Shown piece after piece: positions 26,349 to 35,143 of a DNA stretch of 64,000 nucleotides (position 1 is its first letter; every line of letters begins with the position of its first letter). Where the stretch lies: contig NZ_QZWH01000056.1 in assembly GCF_003601925.1 (NCBI RefSeq), positions 1 through 64,000 of the forward strand, read 5' to 3'. The stretch comes from Buttiauxella izardii. Lineage in GTDB: Bacteria > Pseudomonadota > Gammaproteobacteria > Enterobacterales > Enterobacteriaceae. Below the pieces are notes generated by a model. The model saw only the letters and a list, made by a program, of their open reading frames with translations. It ran no database searches and was not told the DNA's origin. The position numbers were made by a program, and so were the translations under genes.

Positions 26349-26867
26349 CTACTGCAGATATGTACATTTTTCTTATTGAATACACAGATGCACAAGCATC
26401 CGTCCTGAATAACAAAACGATTAATCTGGCCCAAGTCCTGCAGTGCATGTGATTTGCTCCCATAACTCAAGATACCTCGATATAAGGATGCATTCCGAAC
26501 TTCCGGTTTTCGCTCACAGCTGACCTCCCGCACAGTTAGCTATTCCGCTTAGTGCCAATAACGGACATAGTAAGCACAACTGAGGTGCTGATTAACTGGA
26601 GTTGGTCGGTTGAAATCGACGTGATAACCAGTCAAACAGGGTTGGGTTTTCTGAGTTTTCTATTTATGTACAACAATATTGAGCTATTTGTGGTTAAGGC
26701 TGCTCAATAACATAATCAACGTGCAATAAAGTGTTTGTCGTGGCTGTCTGCACTCTTTTTCATAAAACAGTGGACAAGTCTAGCTTACGCCGCTAACCTA
26801 CCTACTAGTTGATTGGTTGTCGCTAACGATAACTACACTCTTTCCTTAAGAAATCCCTGGAGCCATT
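26349..26867. other. Intergenic region upstream of the osmC-type gene
   Basis: No gene is supported in 519 bases. It contains a GTTAGCTATTCCGCTTAGTG-type AT/GC patch of unclear origin and, near the right end, the operator listed separately. Confidence 0.5.
26798..26815. promoter_or_regulatory. TetR-type operator 1, before the osmC-type gene
   Basis: CTACCTACTAGTTGATTG. The left half agrees exactly with the other three copies in this cluster; the right half is degenerate. It lies 53 bp before the OsmC-like start. Confidence 0.6.
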
Positions 26868-27425
26868 ATGTCTACTACCGTTAAACCTTCTGCAGCCGCA
26901 CTTGCGATCCACAATACCCGTGAAGCCGTACGCACTCAGCCTGGCCTGGGTAATCTGACTTTCCAGATGAAAGCCCGTTCCAACGGCGGGTTAACCGTTC
27001 GCACGGAAACCGGCGCCACTATTCAGAACGGTATTGTTGATGACAGCCGTGTGGGTAAATTCTCCAATATCGGGGATGAACCTGCAGGTTTACTGGGTAC
27101 CGATACCGGGATGAGCCCGACCGAATACATTATGCAGGCGCTGGCGGGTTGTTATACAGCCACTCTGACTATGATGGCCGCTGAAAAAGGCATCGACCTT
27201 GACGGCATTGAGATGGATCTGAATTTCGATATCGACCTCAATGGCTTCCTCGGTCTCAACAGCACTGTGCGTAAAGGTGCTAAATCCATTCGCGTTGATG
27301 TTCACCTGACGAGCAAGACTGCAAGTCGCGAGGAGTTAGAAGCGCTGGTCAGCGAAATGAAAAATACTTCACCTATCCATGACACGCTGGCTAACCCTGT
27401 AGAAATGATTACACGCTTAGTGTGA
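26868..27425 (+). CDS. OsmC-family protein with one conserved cysteine
   Basis: A 185-residue OsmC/Ohr-fold protein. The first redox cysteine is C95 in ALAGCYTATL. The second, normally in a CPV/CPI context, is replaced by serine: S168 in NTSPIHDTL. Canonical OsmC/Ohr hydroperoxidases need both. It may be a one-cysteine thiol protein or a binding protein. It is a single gene behind operator 1, so probably under the local TetR regulator. Confidence 0.82.
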   Translation: MSTTVKPSAAALAIHNTREAVRTQPGLGNLTFQMKARSNGGLTVRTETGATIQNGIVDDSRVGKFSNIGDEPAGLLGTDTGMSPTEYIMQALAGCYTATLTMMAAEKGIDLDGIEMDLNFDIDLNGFLGLNSTVRKGAKSIRVDVHLTSKTASREELEALVSEMKNTSPIHDTLANPVEMITRLV

Positions 27426-27550
27426 ATGAATGATCTGACGTAAAAAACGTAACGATGCCATCACGAAAACCAGGATGGCCGTTACCATCAGGACAGAACA
27501 ATAGTTAGTCAGTGATACACCTTGCTACCCCAAAAATGCAGGAATATAAT

Positions 27551-27568
27551 CTACCAACTAGTAGATTA
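27551..27568. promoter_or_regulatory. TetR-type operator 2, autoregulatory
   Basis: CTACCAACTAGTAGATTA, 13 bp before the TetR start codon and close to its ribosome binding site. The position fits autorepression. Confidence 0.65.
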
Positions 27569-27580
27569 TATGGAGCAATT

Positions 27581-28150
27581 ATGACAACCATGACGCGGGA
27601 AAGGCTGCTCAGTGAGGCCGAACATCTGATGCGCGAAAAAGGCTATTCGGCATTCAGTTATGCTGATTTGTCTAAAATTGTCGGTATTACCAAGGCCAGC
27701 ATTCATCACCACTTTCCGACCAAAGATATTCTGGGCGAAGAAGTGGTGATTCAGGCATTGGCGGATACTCAACGCGTGTTTGAACAGATTGAGGCCTCAG
27801 AAAAAACCGCAGCGCAAAGAATCGCTGCTTATGTTGACCTTTTTGCACAGAGTCATCGCGCATCACTGTTACCGCTGTGCTGTGCATTGTCAGCTGAGAC
27901 AGCCAATCTGCCCAGCAACATCACTGACCAGACGTCGCGCTATTTCGATATGCAGATTGAGTGGCTGATGAGCGTTGTTTCACGTGGAGTTGCTGCCGGT
28001 GAGATTGCGCCGCAAGGTGAACCCTCTGACCTGGCTTTGATGATCATTAACCTTTGCGAAGGTGCAAGCGTCGTGGCACGTGCTACGGCAAGGCCAGAAG
28101 TTTTTAGTAGCAGCCTCAAATACATAAAGCTGCTCCTTAATACCCGTTAA
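27581..28150 (+). CDS. TetR-family repressor
   Basis: A 189-residue TetR-type regulator. Residues 8-55 are the helix-turn-helix (AEHLMREKGYSAFSYADLSKIVGITKASIHHHFPTK region), followed by an all-helical ligand domain containing several cysteines (LPLCCALSAE), which could sense electrophiles as NemR does. I start at the ATG after GGAGCAATT; 23 upstream codons are open but contain the operator. An AhpD-like gene follows 16 bp on. Four matching operators suggest it also controls OsmC, the thioredoxin/OYE 2 pair and the EamA exporter. Confidence 0.88.
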   Translation: MTTMTRERLLSEAEHLMREKGYSAFSYADLSKIVGITKASIHHHFPTKDILGEEVVIQALADTQRVFEQIEASEKTAAQRIAAYVDLFAQSHRASLLPLCCALSAETANLPSNITDQTSRYFDMQIEWLMSVVSRGVAAGEIAPQGEPSDLALMIINLCEGASVVARATARPEVFSSSLKYIKLLLNTR

Positions 28151-28166
28151 TCCGGAGATTGACAAA

Positions 28167-28505
28167 ATGTTAGACTGGAACAATTACCGCACAGATTTAA
28201 TGCAACGCCTGGGTGAACTCGGCAAGCTAACCCCGGATACCATGAAAGGCGTGGTTGCTCTGGGAAATGCAGGCAACAAAACAGATCTTCTGGGTGCTAA
28301 AGTTCGCGAACTTATTGCACTGGCGTGCGCAGTTACCACGCGCTGTGACGGCTGTATTGCCTTCCACGCTGACGCTGCCGTGAAAGCCGGCGCAACGGAT
28401 GCTGAAATCGCCGAAGCACTGGGCGTTGCGATCAACCTTAATGCGGGCGCGGCTGTCATTTATTCAGCACGTACCCTGGATGCAGTAAGCCAGGCTCGCG
28501 GTTAA
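28167..28505 (+). CDS. AhpD-like carboxymuconolactone decarboxylase protein
   Basis: A 112-residue CMD/AhpD-like protein with the redox motif C60-x-x-C63 and a following histidine (CDGCIAFHAD). ACAVTTRC and the ATDAEIAEALGVAINLNAGAAV helix are family marks. Co-transcribed with the TetR gene. Likely a small thiol peroxidase or reductant for electrophile stress; the partner could be the neighbouring thioredoxin-like protein. Confidence 0.85.
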   Translation: MLDWNNYRTDLMQRLGELGKLTPDTMKGVVALGNAGNKTDLLGAKVRELIALACAVTTRCDGCIAFHADAAVKAGATDAEIAEALGVAINLNAGAAVIYSARTLDAVSQARG

Positions 28506-28525
28506 GCGTTAAATATTTCCTCTTT

Positions 28526-28550
28526 AAAAGGGCATTATTGCCCTTTTTTT
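28526..28550. terminator. Bidirectional terminator
   Basis: AAAAGGGCA/TGCCCTTTT with a short loop and T residues on both strands, between convergent genes. The stop codon of the thioredoxin-like gene lies in the loop. Confidence 0.85.
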
Positions 28551-28864
28551 ATGTCCGCAATTGCCTGCGCATATACCGCAGGCGATTTCACACCCGGTAT
28601 GCGTTTTACCAGTTGTCCTTCATGAAATATCAGTACCGACGGTAGACCCCATATTTCATATTTGGTCGTCAATACCGGCGCCTGATCGACATTGACCTTT
28701 CCTGTCTGGATATCATCATCGAGCCGTTCTACAAACAGACTGAACATCTCTTCGCTTGCCTGGCAGGGCGGACACCACGGAGCAGAAAAACGCACGACTG
28801 ATATTCCCTCGTACTGTTCTATCTGCCGGAAATTATCTTCGTTATAAGACGTTAACTTACGCAT
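28535..28864 (-). CDS. Thioredoxin-like protein (CPPC)
   Basis: A 109-residue thioredoxin fold with the active site W30-C31-P-P-C34 (SAPWCPPCQAS), where thioredoxin 1 has CGPC. The cis-proline is in IWGLPSVLIFHEG. The CPPC dipeptide shifts redox potential, so this may be a reductase or oxidase of low-molecular-weight adducts. The ATG follows GAGGTCATCAAC; a longer frame of 19 codons lacks this. Divergent from OYE 2 across operator 3. Confidence 0.87.
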   Translation of the reverse strand: MRKLTSYNEDNFRQIEQYEGISVVRFSAPWCPPCQASEEMFSLFVERLDDDIQTGKVNVDQAPVLTTKYEIWGLPSVLIFHEGQLVKRIPGVKSPAVYAQAIADIKKGQ

Positions 28865-28944
28865 GTTGATGACCTCAATGAGTTCGCGGGCGTTTACGCA
28901 GGTGGCCGTTGCGTTAAACAAATATCGTAATGGTTTTCGTTGAC

Positions 28945-28962
28945 CTACCTACTAGATGGTTG
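28945..28962. promoter_or_regulatory. TetR-type operator 3, between thioredoxin-like and OYE 2 genes
   Basis: CTACCTACTAGATGGTTG with GGTA continuing to the right. Its place between divergent genes would let one repressor control both. Confidence 0.65.
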
Positions 28963-29083
28963 GTATAGTGCCAGCCATCAGATGTTTACGCAACTGCAAT
29001 CCGACGATGTTCAGTCGGTGAGTCTGCCGGACGTTGTCATTCCCCTGTGGGGATAAACCATTTTTGTCTTTGTGAGGTCCACG

Positions 29084-30190
29084 ATGAGTACGCTGTTCAC
29101 CCCCTACAACCTGTCTGGCATGACATTAAAAAATCGCGTGATCATGGCGCCGATGACGCGCACCCGCACCATGAATGACGTACCGGACGAGGTCGTGGCT
29201 TTGTATTACGCACAGCGCGCTTCCGCTGGTCTGCTCATCACCGAAGGTATGCCTGTTTCAGAAGAAGGCCGTGGCTATCTCTATACTCCGGGCATTTACA
29301 ATGACGCACACGTTCAGGGCTGGCGTAAGGTGACGAAAGCGGTTCATGCCAAAGGTGGCCGTATTTTCGCCCAACTCTGGCACGTCGGCCGTATGTCTCA
29401 CACCACTCTTCAGCCGGGCCACATTGCACCGGTTTCAGCGGGCACCGTTCAGGCGGTCAATACCACTGTTTTTGCGCTGACCGAATCCGGCGAGCCGGGC
29501 CCGGTTGTGCCAAGCCAGCCACGCGCACTGGAAACCCATGAAGTGAAACGCATCACCGCCGACTTTGTACATTCCGCGCGTCTGGCGATGGAAGCCGGTT
29601 TTGACGGCGTGGAAATCATGGCGGCGAACGGGTTCATCTTTGACCAGTTCCTCAGCAGCGAATTAAACACCCGCAACGATGAATACGGCGGCTCCGTGGA
29701 AAACCGTCAGCGCTTCCTGCTGGAAACTATTGATGCCGTGGCTGACGCGGTGGGTAACAGTCACGTTGCCGTGCGCCTTTCTCCCTTCGGCCGTATTTAT
29801 GACCTCGCACCGTATGAAGGTGAAGAGAAAACCTGGGAAGCCATCACCGACGCTCTCGGTCAGCGCGAACTGGCCTATGTGCACCTTTACTATCAGCCGG
29901 TGTACACCAAAGCCCCGCTGCCGGAAGGATTCCGCCGCCGTTTCCGCAACACGTTTAAAGGCACCATCATCGCTGCAGGTGGTTTCACTCGCGATATCGC
30001 CGAACAGGCACTTGAAGCCGATGAGCTGGATTTAGTGGCGTTTGGCGTCCCTTACATCGCCAACCCTGATCTGGTCGAAAGAATGCAAAACGGCTGGCCG
30101 CTGGCAGAAAGTGACCGTACCACGTACTACGGCGTCAGTGGTTCTCCGGAAAAAGGCTATACCGATTATCCGGTCTGGCAGGCTGAATAA
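29084..30190 (+). CDS. Old yellow enzyme 2, histidine of the H/N pair replaced
   Basis: A 368-residue OYE homologue and paralogue of OYE 1 (similar length and FMN motifs VIMAPMTRTR, DEYGGSVENRQRF, VAFGVPYIANPDLV). The substrate-binding histidine is a methionine: M179 with N182 in EIMAANGFIFDQFL. This should change how enone oxygens are held and may reflect a different substrate. It is the first gene of an operon with a DsbA-like protein and an SDR, behind operator 3. ATG chosen after GAGGTCCACG. Confidence 0.9.
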   Translation: MSTLFTPYNLSGMTLKNRVIMAPMTRTRTMNDVPDEVVALYYAQRASAGLLITEGMPVSEEGRGYLYTPGIYNDAHVQGWRKVTKAVHAKGGRIFAQLWHVGRMSHTTLQPGHIAPVSAGTVQAVNTTVFALTESGEPGPVVPSQPRALETHEVKRITADFVHSARLAMEAGFDGVEIMAANGFIFDQFLSSELNTRNDEYGGSVENRQRFLLETIDAVADAVGNSHVAVRLSPFGRIYDLAPYEGEEKTWEAITDALGQRELAYVHLYYQPVYTKAPLPEGFRRRFRNTFKGTIIAAGGFTRDIAEQALEADELDLVAFGVPYIANPDLVERMQNGWPLAESDRTTYYGVSGSPEKGYTDYPVWQAE

Positions 30191-30255
30191 ATCCAGTGCA
30201 GGCGCCGTTCTTCGGGAAGTTAACGCGTCTGTCCCACAATCTTTGAGGAGTCATC

Positions 30256-30957
30256 ATGAAAACGCTTAAACCTACTCTCACCATTGATATCTGGTCAGAT
30301 TTAGTCTGCCCGTGGTGCTGGATTGCTAAAAAACGATTTGAACAGGGGCTGAACAGTTTTGAGTTTCGCGATCAGGTGGTGATCCGTCATCACAGCTACC
30401 GTCTGGCTGGCGGTACCCCAACAATGCCTTTCAGAGAGGCCATCGTGAAAAAGCTGGGTAGCCAGCATTCGGCAGAACTGATGATGAATCAGGTGGAGAC
30501 CGCCGGTAAATCTGAAGGCCTCACCTACAACTTCGACACCATGATGTTTGGTGATACCGAAGATGCGCACACCCTTCTGACTGCCGCGCGTAAAGCTGGA
30601 ATAGCGGATGCCGTCGAAGAACGCTTTTACCGCGGCAGTATCACTGAGGGTCGCTCTCTCTTCGACCGTAATGAACTGGTTGCACTGGCCGTTGAAGCGG
30701 GCATGGCAAAAATCGACGCTGAAGCCGCTCTTGAAAACGACGACTTCCGTGCTTCCGTTGCCGGAGATGAAGCTCATGCACGCTCCATCGGCGTCAGCGG
30801 TGTCCCGGTCTTTGTGATGAACGAAAAATACGCTATCAGCGGTGCTCAGAGCGCAGATAACTTTTTGAACGCCCTGCGTCAGGTATGGGATGAGCAGCAA
30901 ACTGAGTTTTCAGCCACTGCGGGTCAGACCTGCGGAACCGAAGGCTGCAGCATTTAG
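30256..30957 (+). CDS. DsbA-family oxidoreductase (FrnE-like)
   Basis: A 233-residue cytoplasmic DsbA-fold protein of the FrnE/2-hydroxychromene-2-carboxylate-isomerase-like group. The active site is C18-P-W-C21 in DLVCPWCWIAKKRFE; the cis-proline is in SGVPVFVMNEKYAISGAQ. A C-terminal CGTEGC pair adds two more cysteines. There is no signal peptide. GAGGAGTCATC precedes the ATG. Second gene of the OYE 2 operon; a role in glutathione- or thiol-adduct turnover is an inference. Confidence 0.88.
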   Translation: MKTLKPTLTIDIWSDLVCPWCWIAKKRFEQGLNSFEFRDQVVIRHHSYRLAGGTPTMPFREAIVKKLGSQHSAELMMNQVETAGKSEGLTYNFDTMMFGDTEDAHTLLTAARKAGIADAVEERFYRGSITEGRSLFDRNELVALAVEAGMAKIDAEAALENDDFRASVAGDEAHARSIGVSGVPVFVMNEKYAISGAQSADNFLNALRQVWDEQQTEFSATAGQTCGTEGCSI

Positions 30958-31020
30958 CCCGTCAACCGTCGGCACTGACCGTGCCGTCAACTTCTTACCT
31001 GTAAATAGCGGAGTATGAAA

Positions 31021-31794
31021 ATGAGTGAATTTTTTAAAGGTAAAAAACTACTCGTCGTCGGCGGCACCAGTGGCATGGGACTGGCTGTCGCGCGCATGGT
31101 GCTCGAAGCAGGCGGTAGTGTTGTTCTGACCGGCAATAAAAAAGACAAAGCGGAAGCCGTGCAAAAAGATCTGAGTCCACTGGGCCCGGTTGCGGTTATC
31201 GCGGCAAACCTTATGACAGAAGAAGGCATGGAAACTATTCGTCAGGAAATCAACACCAACCACCGCGATATCAGCCTGATGGTCAATGCTGCCGGGATTT
31301 TCATGCCCAAAGATTTCACCGAGCACAGCTTTGCCGATTACGACATGTATCTTTCGCTGAACCGCGCCACGTTTTTCATTACGCAGGACGTCGTAAAGAA
31401 CATGCTGGCGGCGAAGCTGGAAGGATCTATCGTCAACGTCGGGTCGATTGGCGCACAGGCTGCGCTGGGTGACTCGCCGTCTTCTGCCTATTCCATGGCA
31501 AAAGCGGGTCTGCATGCCCTGACGCGTAATCTGGCGATAGAGCTGGCCAGTGCCGGGATTCGAGTGAATGCCGTATCACCGGGAATCGTGCATACGCCAA
31601 TTTATGAAGGGTTCATGGATAAAGCCGACATCGCCGATGCGATGAAGTCTCTGAACGACTTCCATCCGTTGGGGCGTGTCGGGACAGCGGAGGATGTAGC
31701 CAATACCATGCTGTTCCTGCTGTCTGATAAAGCATCATGGGTCACCGGAGCTATCTGGGACGTCGATGCCGGCATCATGGCCGTCAGACGCTAA
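31021..31794 (+). CDS. Short-chain dehydrogenase/reductase
   Basis: A 257-residue canonical SDR. The cofactor loop is [14 protein letters not shown]; the catalytic triad is visible as S in VNVGSIGAQ and [20 protein letters not shown] follows. Third gene of the OYE 2 operon. Two in-frame ATGs lie six bases apart; GGAGT favours the second. It probably reduces or oxidises a carbonyl product made by OYE 2. Confidence 0.9.
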   Translation: MSEFFKGKKLLVVGGTSGMGLAVARMVLEAGGSVVLTGNKKDKAEAVQKDLSPLGPVAVIAANLMTEEGMETIRQEINTNHRDISLMVNAAGIFMPKDFTEHSFADYDMYLSLNRATFFITQDVVKNMLAAKLEGSIVNVGSIGAQAALGDSPSSAYSMAKAGLHALTRNLAIELASAGIRVNAVSPGIVHTPIYEGFMDKADIADAMKSLNDFHPLGRVGTAEDVANTMLFLLSDKASWVTGAIWDVDAGIMAVRR

Positions 31795-31813
31795 TCAAAG
31801 CACGTTCAAATGA

Positions 31814-31841
31814 GCCGCCCCTCACCGGGCGGCATTTTTTT
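31814..31841 (+). terminator. Terminator after the OYE 2 operon
   Basis: GCCGCCC/GGGCGGC stem followed by ATTTTTTT. Confidence 0.85.
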
Positions 31842-31931
31842 GCAGGCCTGACGCTGGATCCCCCGCGCCTGACTATCGCATCGGAAAATCACAATATCCG
31901 CCAGACCGCTACTTCCGCCAACCGTTGAGGG

Positions 31932-32777
31932 TCAGACTGTCGGTTTCTTTTCCTGAGTCACCATCACTATACCAACCAGTACGGCCAGGGCTGAAAATAC
32001 CATTCGGGAAGTCAACGATTCACCGAGAAACACGACCCCTCCCAGCATGGCAAGGCAAGGGACGCTGAGCTGAAGTGTGCTTGCCGTAATCGAGGCGAGG
32101 GAGGGTAAAAGGGTGTACCACAGCACGTAGGCTCCGGCTGATGCGACGGCTCCTGATAGCAATGACAGACTAATTCCCGCGGCATCGTAGTGACCCTCTT
32201 TTATAGACAGCACTGAAAGAATGAGCGCCATTGGAACGGCCATAATAAAGTTTGCCGCCGTGGATGCACCCGCGTTTTGTGTCTTCCTCCCCGTTATCGA
32301 ATATGCAGCCCAGGCTAACCCGGCCACAATCATCAGAACCGCGCTAAAAATGGGGGGCGCTTTAGCTCCGGGTAACAAAAGTATGGCAATGCCCGCTAAT
32401 GCGAGCATAAGACCGCTTGCTCGCAATACTGACAGTGACTCTCCCTTAAATAATCCGTACATCACCATCGCAAACTGCACGGCACCAAAAAGTAACAACG
32501 CCCCGGCGCCCGTATCGAGGTGGATGTAGGCGACTGAAAAGAGAACCGCATATACCATCAGATAGAACCCACTTAATGGACGCCATACGGACAGGGAGGT
32601 GCGGGTGTGAAGAAACAGAAAAGGCAGCAGAACCAACGCACCGCTAAGCAAGCGTAAGCTGCTGAAGGAAAAAGGGTCAATATGTCCACCCTTGAGTGCC
32701 AACCGGCAAAGAATAGAGTTTGCCGCGAAAGCCAACATGGCCAGACATACTTTCAGGGCGAGTGCAGTTTTAGCCAT
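31932..32777 (-). CDS. EamA/DMT-family exporter
   Basis: A 281-residue inner-membrane transporter with ten predicted helices in two EamA repeats. The start MAKTALALKVCLAMLAFAANSILCRLALK and the repeat-2 sequence LSLLSGAVASAGAYVLWYTLLPSL are characteristic. It is on the opposite strand to the OYE 2 operon, but its promoter holds the best-matched operator of the cluster. It would export a metabolite or toxic product; substrate unknown. Confidence 0.85.
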   Translation of the reverse strand: MAKTALALKVCLAMLAFAANSILCRLALKGGHIDPFSFSSLRLLSGALVLLPFLFLHTRTSLSVWRPLSGFYLMVYAVLFSVAYIHLDTGAGALLLFGAVQFAMVMYGLFKGESLSVLRASGLMLALAGIAILLLPGAKAPPIFSAVLMIVAGLAWAAYSITGRKTQNAGASTAANFIMAVPMALILSVLSIKEGHYDAAGISLSLLSGAVASAGAYVLWYTLLPSLASITASTLQLSVPCLAMLGGVVFLGESLTSRMVFSALAVLVGIVMVTQEKKPTV

Positions 32778-32804
32778 TCAGTGAATCCTCAGGAAAAAAT
32801 TTAG

Positions 32805-32822
32805 CTACCAATTAGTTGGTAG
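32805..32822. promoter_or_regulatory. TetR-type operator 4, before the EamA gene
   Basis: CTACCAATTAGTTGGTAG is an almost perfect palindrome and the clearest copy. It lies 28 bp upstream of the EamA start codon on the minus strand. Confidence 0.7.
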
Positions 32823-33220
32823 TTTACATTGGATTTTGAAAGATTAGAAAGCACAACTTTCGGTACTCGCATTCTCACGAGAACGTCTAACTTCAGACAT
32901 CATCGTCGTATATTTCTGACGGCTGAGGGATATTACATCATGCAAAATACGTTGCCGATATTATCATTTCATGGGTTACGTGGTATTTGTCAAAAGGATT
33001 TTCTGATCCAAATAAAATGAGAAATTTGGCTGTGTGTACCCAAACTAGTGGTTCCATCCACCTCTTAAGATCTTAGTGTGTACGGATTGTATAACGTCTG
33101 CTCCTCGCTCATAGCCGCCGAAAGAGCGCTTAGTGTTAAGAGTCACTCCGACAGAAACACCTGACGCAAAGACCTCGGGAATACACAAAGGCCAGTTTTA
33201 CCTGGCCCGCGTTCACAATC
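32823..33220. other. Intergenic region, nothing assignable
   Basis: No supported gene in about 400 bases between the EamA promoter and the end of the DUF1254 operon. A short stretch GTCTGCTCCTCGCTCATAGC near 33108 resembles others around the HNH gene. Confidence 0.5.
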
Positions 33221-34231
33221 TTATTTCACTTCGACAGGTGTCGGTACGGTATAAGAACCATTAATGACAGACTCCCCAGGGCGATAAATACGCATTCCCA
33301 GATACCAGTTATCTCCAGGAGTAGGTAGCCAGTTTTTCTGCGTACCGCAGACCTTTTCAGGACCATAGTAAATAGTGAATTTGCCATCCGGATCGAATTT
33401 AATGGTGCGGTTATTCAGAATAGAATTCTCATCGTGCAGGTATTTATCCGCACCATACATCGTGAAGGAGAAGAAACCACCTTCATTGAAATCTGGTTTG
33501 CTGTAGGTAGCTTTGTAGCATTTATCCCCGCTCAGACCAAAATCACGATAGAGGTAAACTGCGTCTTCTGCGGGAAGCAAACCGAGCGCGACAGAGGCGC
33601 TAAGACGCAGCATTTTCGGGTCAATTTTACCCCGTGCACCTGCGGTGTCATTGAAGTTAGGTAATTTCGCTGCCTCAGCCTGGTACTGTTTACGCAACGT
33701 CATCAGGCTGTCTTTATCCCAGTCTACGGGCGTATAAGACTTAACTTTGGTACCTGCAGGCCATTTAACGGTTATTTCATCCTGTAACTTATGGACATAG
33801 TCAATATCCTGCGGATCGCCTGGATTCACCTGAGTGCGCACCACGATTGCCGCAAACTCGGTTTTTGATTTTATCTCAAAAGTACCCGGGCCATAAAAGA
33901 CCTGATCGGTGAAGTCATCATTCTGCATGATCATTGCCGACTGGTAGCGGCCATCTTTTGATTTTGGCAACGTTACCGTCGTGCCATTCGGAACATAGTA
34001 GACGCCAAAGGAGTAAATTGTGTCGCGGTTCATGGTCACTGCAGGTTGCTTATCCAGCGGCATCAGTGTGCGATCATGACGGAATTTATTGCTGCCAACG
34101 TCGTTAACCACGTTTTGATAAGAAAGGTCAACTTCGGCACGGGCATAGTTTTCTGGGGTAACTGTTTGAGCAGCGTATGCTGAAGAGCCCATTATCAATG
34201 TCGTCATCAGTATGGCATTTACTTTTATCAT
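33221..34231 (-). CDS. DUF1254/DUF1214 periplasmic protein A
   Basis: A 336-residue exported protein. Residues 1-20 are a signal peptide ending AYA. DUF1254 follows (QTVTPENYARAEVDLSYQN; NRDTIYSFGVYYV), then a C-terminal DUF1214 barrel (GGFFSFTMYGADKYLHDENSIL; NWLPTPGDNWYLGMRIYRPG). The family is widespread, periplasmic and of unknown function. It is the last of four leftward genes in one probable operon with two paralogues and an outer-membrane barrel. AGAGG precedes the ATG. Confidence 0.85.
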   Translation of the reverse strand: MIKVNAILMTTLIMGSSAYAAQTVTPENYARAEVDLSYQNVVNDVGSNKFRHDRTLMPLDKQPAVTMNRDTIYSFGVYYVPNGTTVTLPKSKDGRYQSAMIMQNDDFTDQVFYGPGTFEIKSKTEFAAIVVRTQVNPGDPQDIDYVHKLQDEITVKWPAGTKVKSYTPVDWDKDSLMTLRKQYQAEAAKLPNFNDTAGARGKIDPKMLRLSASVALGLLPAEDAVYLYRDFGLSGDKCYKATYSKPDFNEGGFFSFTMYGADKYLHDENSILNNRTIKFDPDGKFTIYYGPEKVCGTQKNWLPTPGDNWYLGMRIYRPGESVINGSYTVPTPVEVK

Positions 34232-34268
34232 TATGACCTCTGGTATAAGTGAGTAACACGCTTTCGTA

Positions 34269-35048
34269 TCAATTGAACTGAAGGTTCAGACCGGCAAAAA
34301 CTTGCCAGCGTGGTTGCCCGGGTCCGCGATCGGCAACGGAGCCTTGTGGCTCAATGAAGAAGTTATAAACCGTCTTGCCCTGTTTTATGACCTGCCCCAC
34401 GCCCAGCCCCAGAGGGACGCCGTAACTGTCATTCTGGAAGTTATAGTTCCAGATAGGTGCAGATCTCAGATAGGTACCGCCGCCCAGTTGATAGAATACA
34501 AAGGGCTGGAAAGCGCCGAGGTTTACGTCACTGCGATCCCCTTCCCCGGCAAAGCTGTGCTGCCATGACGCCAGATAACCGTACTGAATTTTGGGTGAAC
34601 TGGCATCGAAGAGTACGTTAACCAGCCCAGCTGACCATTTTTCGCTGCCGAGAGAATTTTCCGTCGCGGTTGGTGCAGTAAGCTGAGGTCCGAAGCCAAA
34701 ACTGATGGCCGGATTGCCTGTATCAATCAGATACGCCGTGAAAAGGTTCAGATCACCCAGCCCGGTCTGATGCCCTCCGTCAGGCGGAGAAGGATAGGTG
34801 TTAACGGGAAGAGAAGCACGTAACAACCAGTTGCTTTCTCCCAGAGAAAAAGGCTGGGCGTAGCGAAACCAGAACTGGTTGGCATCTTTGTCCGTTCCGC
34901 TGATATCGCCGATATAGTAGTTCTGCATATTGAATGCAGTCATATTTGCCAGAGGGTTATTTGCCTGTGCGGCATCCGGTGCGTGTTCTTCAGCAGCATG
35001 TGCGACCAATGGCAGAGAAAGTGCAAAAAGTAGTTTTGTTAGATTCAC
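34269..35048 (-). CDS. Outer-membrane beta-barrel protein
   Basis: A 259-residue exported protein with a signal peptide (to about residue 18, VAHA). The mature part is built of alternating-residue strands with aromatic girdles ([47 protein letters not shown]) and ends in a strand, typical of barrels like those in aromatic-degradation gene clusters. It lies between DUF1254 genes in one operon. It starts with GTG behind GAGG. Ligand unknown. Confidence 0.7.
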   Translation of the reverse strand: MNLTKLLFALSLPLVAHAAEEHAPDAAQANNPLANMTAFNMQNYYIGDISGTDKDANQFWFRYAQPFSLGESNWLLRASLPVNTYPSPPDGGHQTGLGDLNLFTAYLIDTGNPAISFGFGPQLTAPTATENSLGSEKWSAGLVNVLFDASSPKIQYGYLASWQHSFAGEGDRSDVNLGAFQPFVFYQLGGGTYLRSAPIWNYNFQNDSYGVPLGLGVGQVIKQGKTVYNFFIEPQGSVADRGPGQPRWQVFAGLNLQFN

Positions 35049-35143
35049 GGACTATGCCTCACCACGGTAATAAATAATTATCGGCGGTCTAACCTGAGGG
35101 AGAGAAATACCGTCGACCTGACGATACTTCTCTTAATAGCAGG

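Noticed and set aside
30301-30900. 199-codon minus-strand frame across the DsbA-like gene
   Set aside because: Antisense shadow of a gene with a clear CPWC active site.
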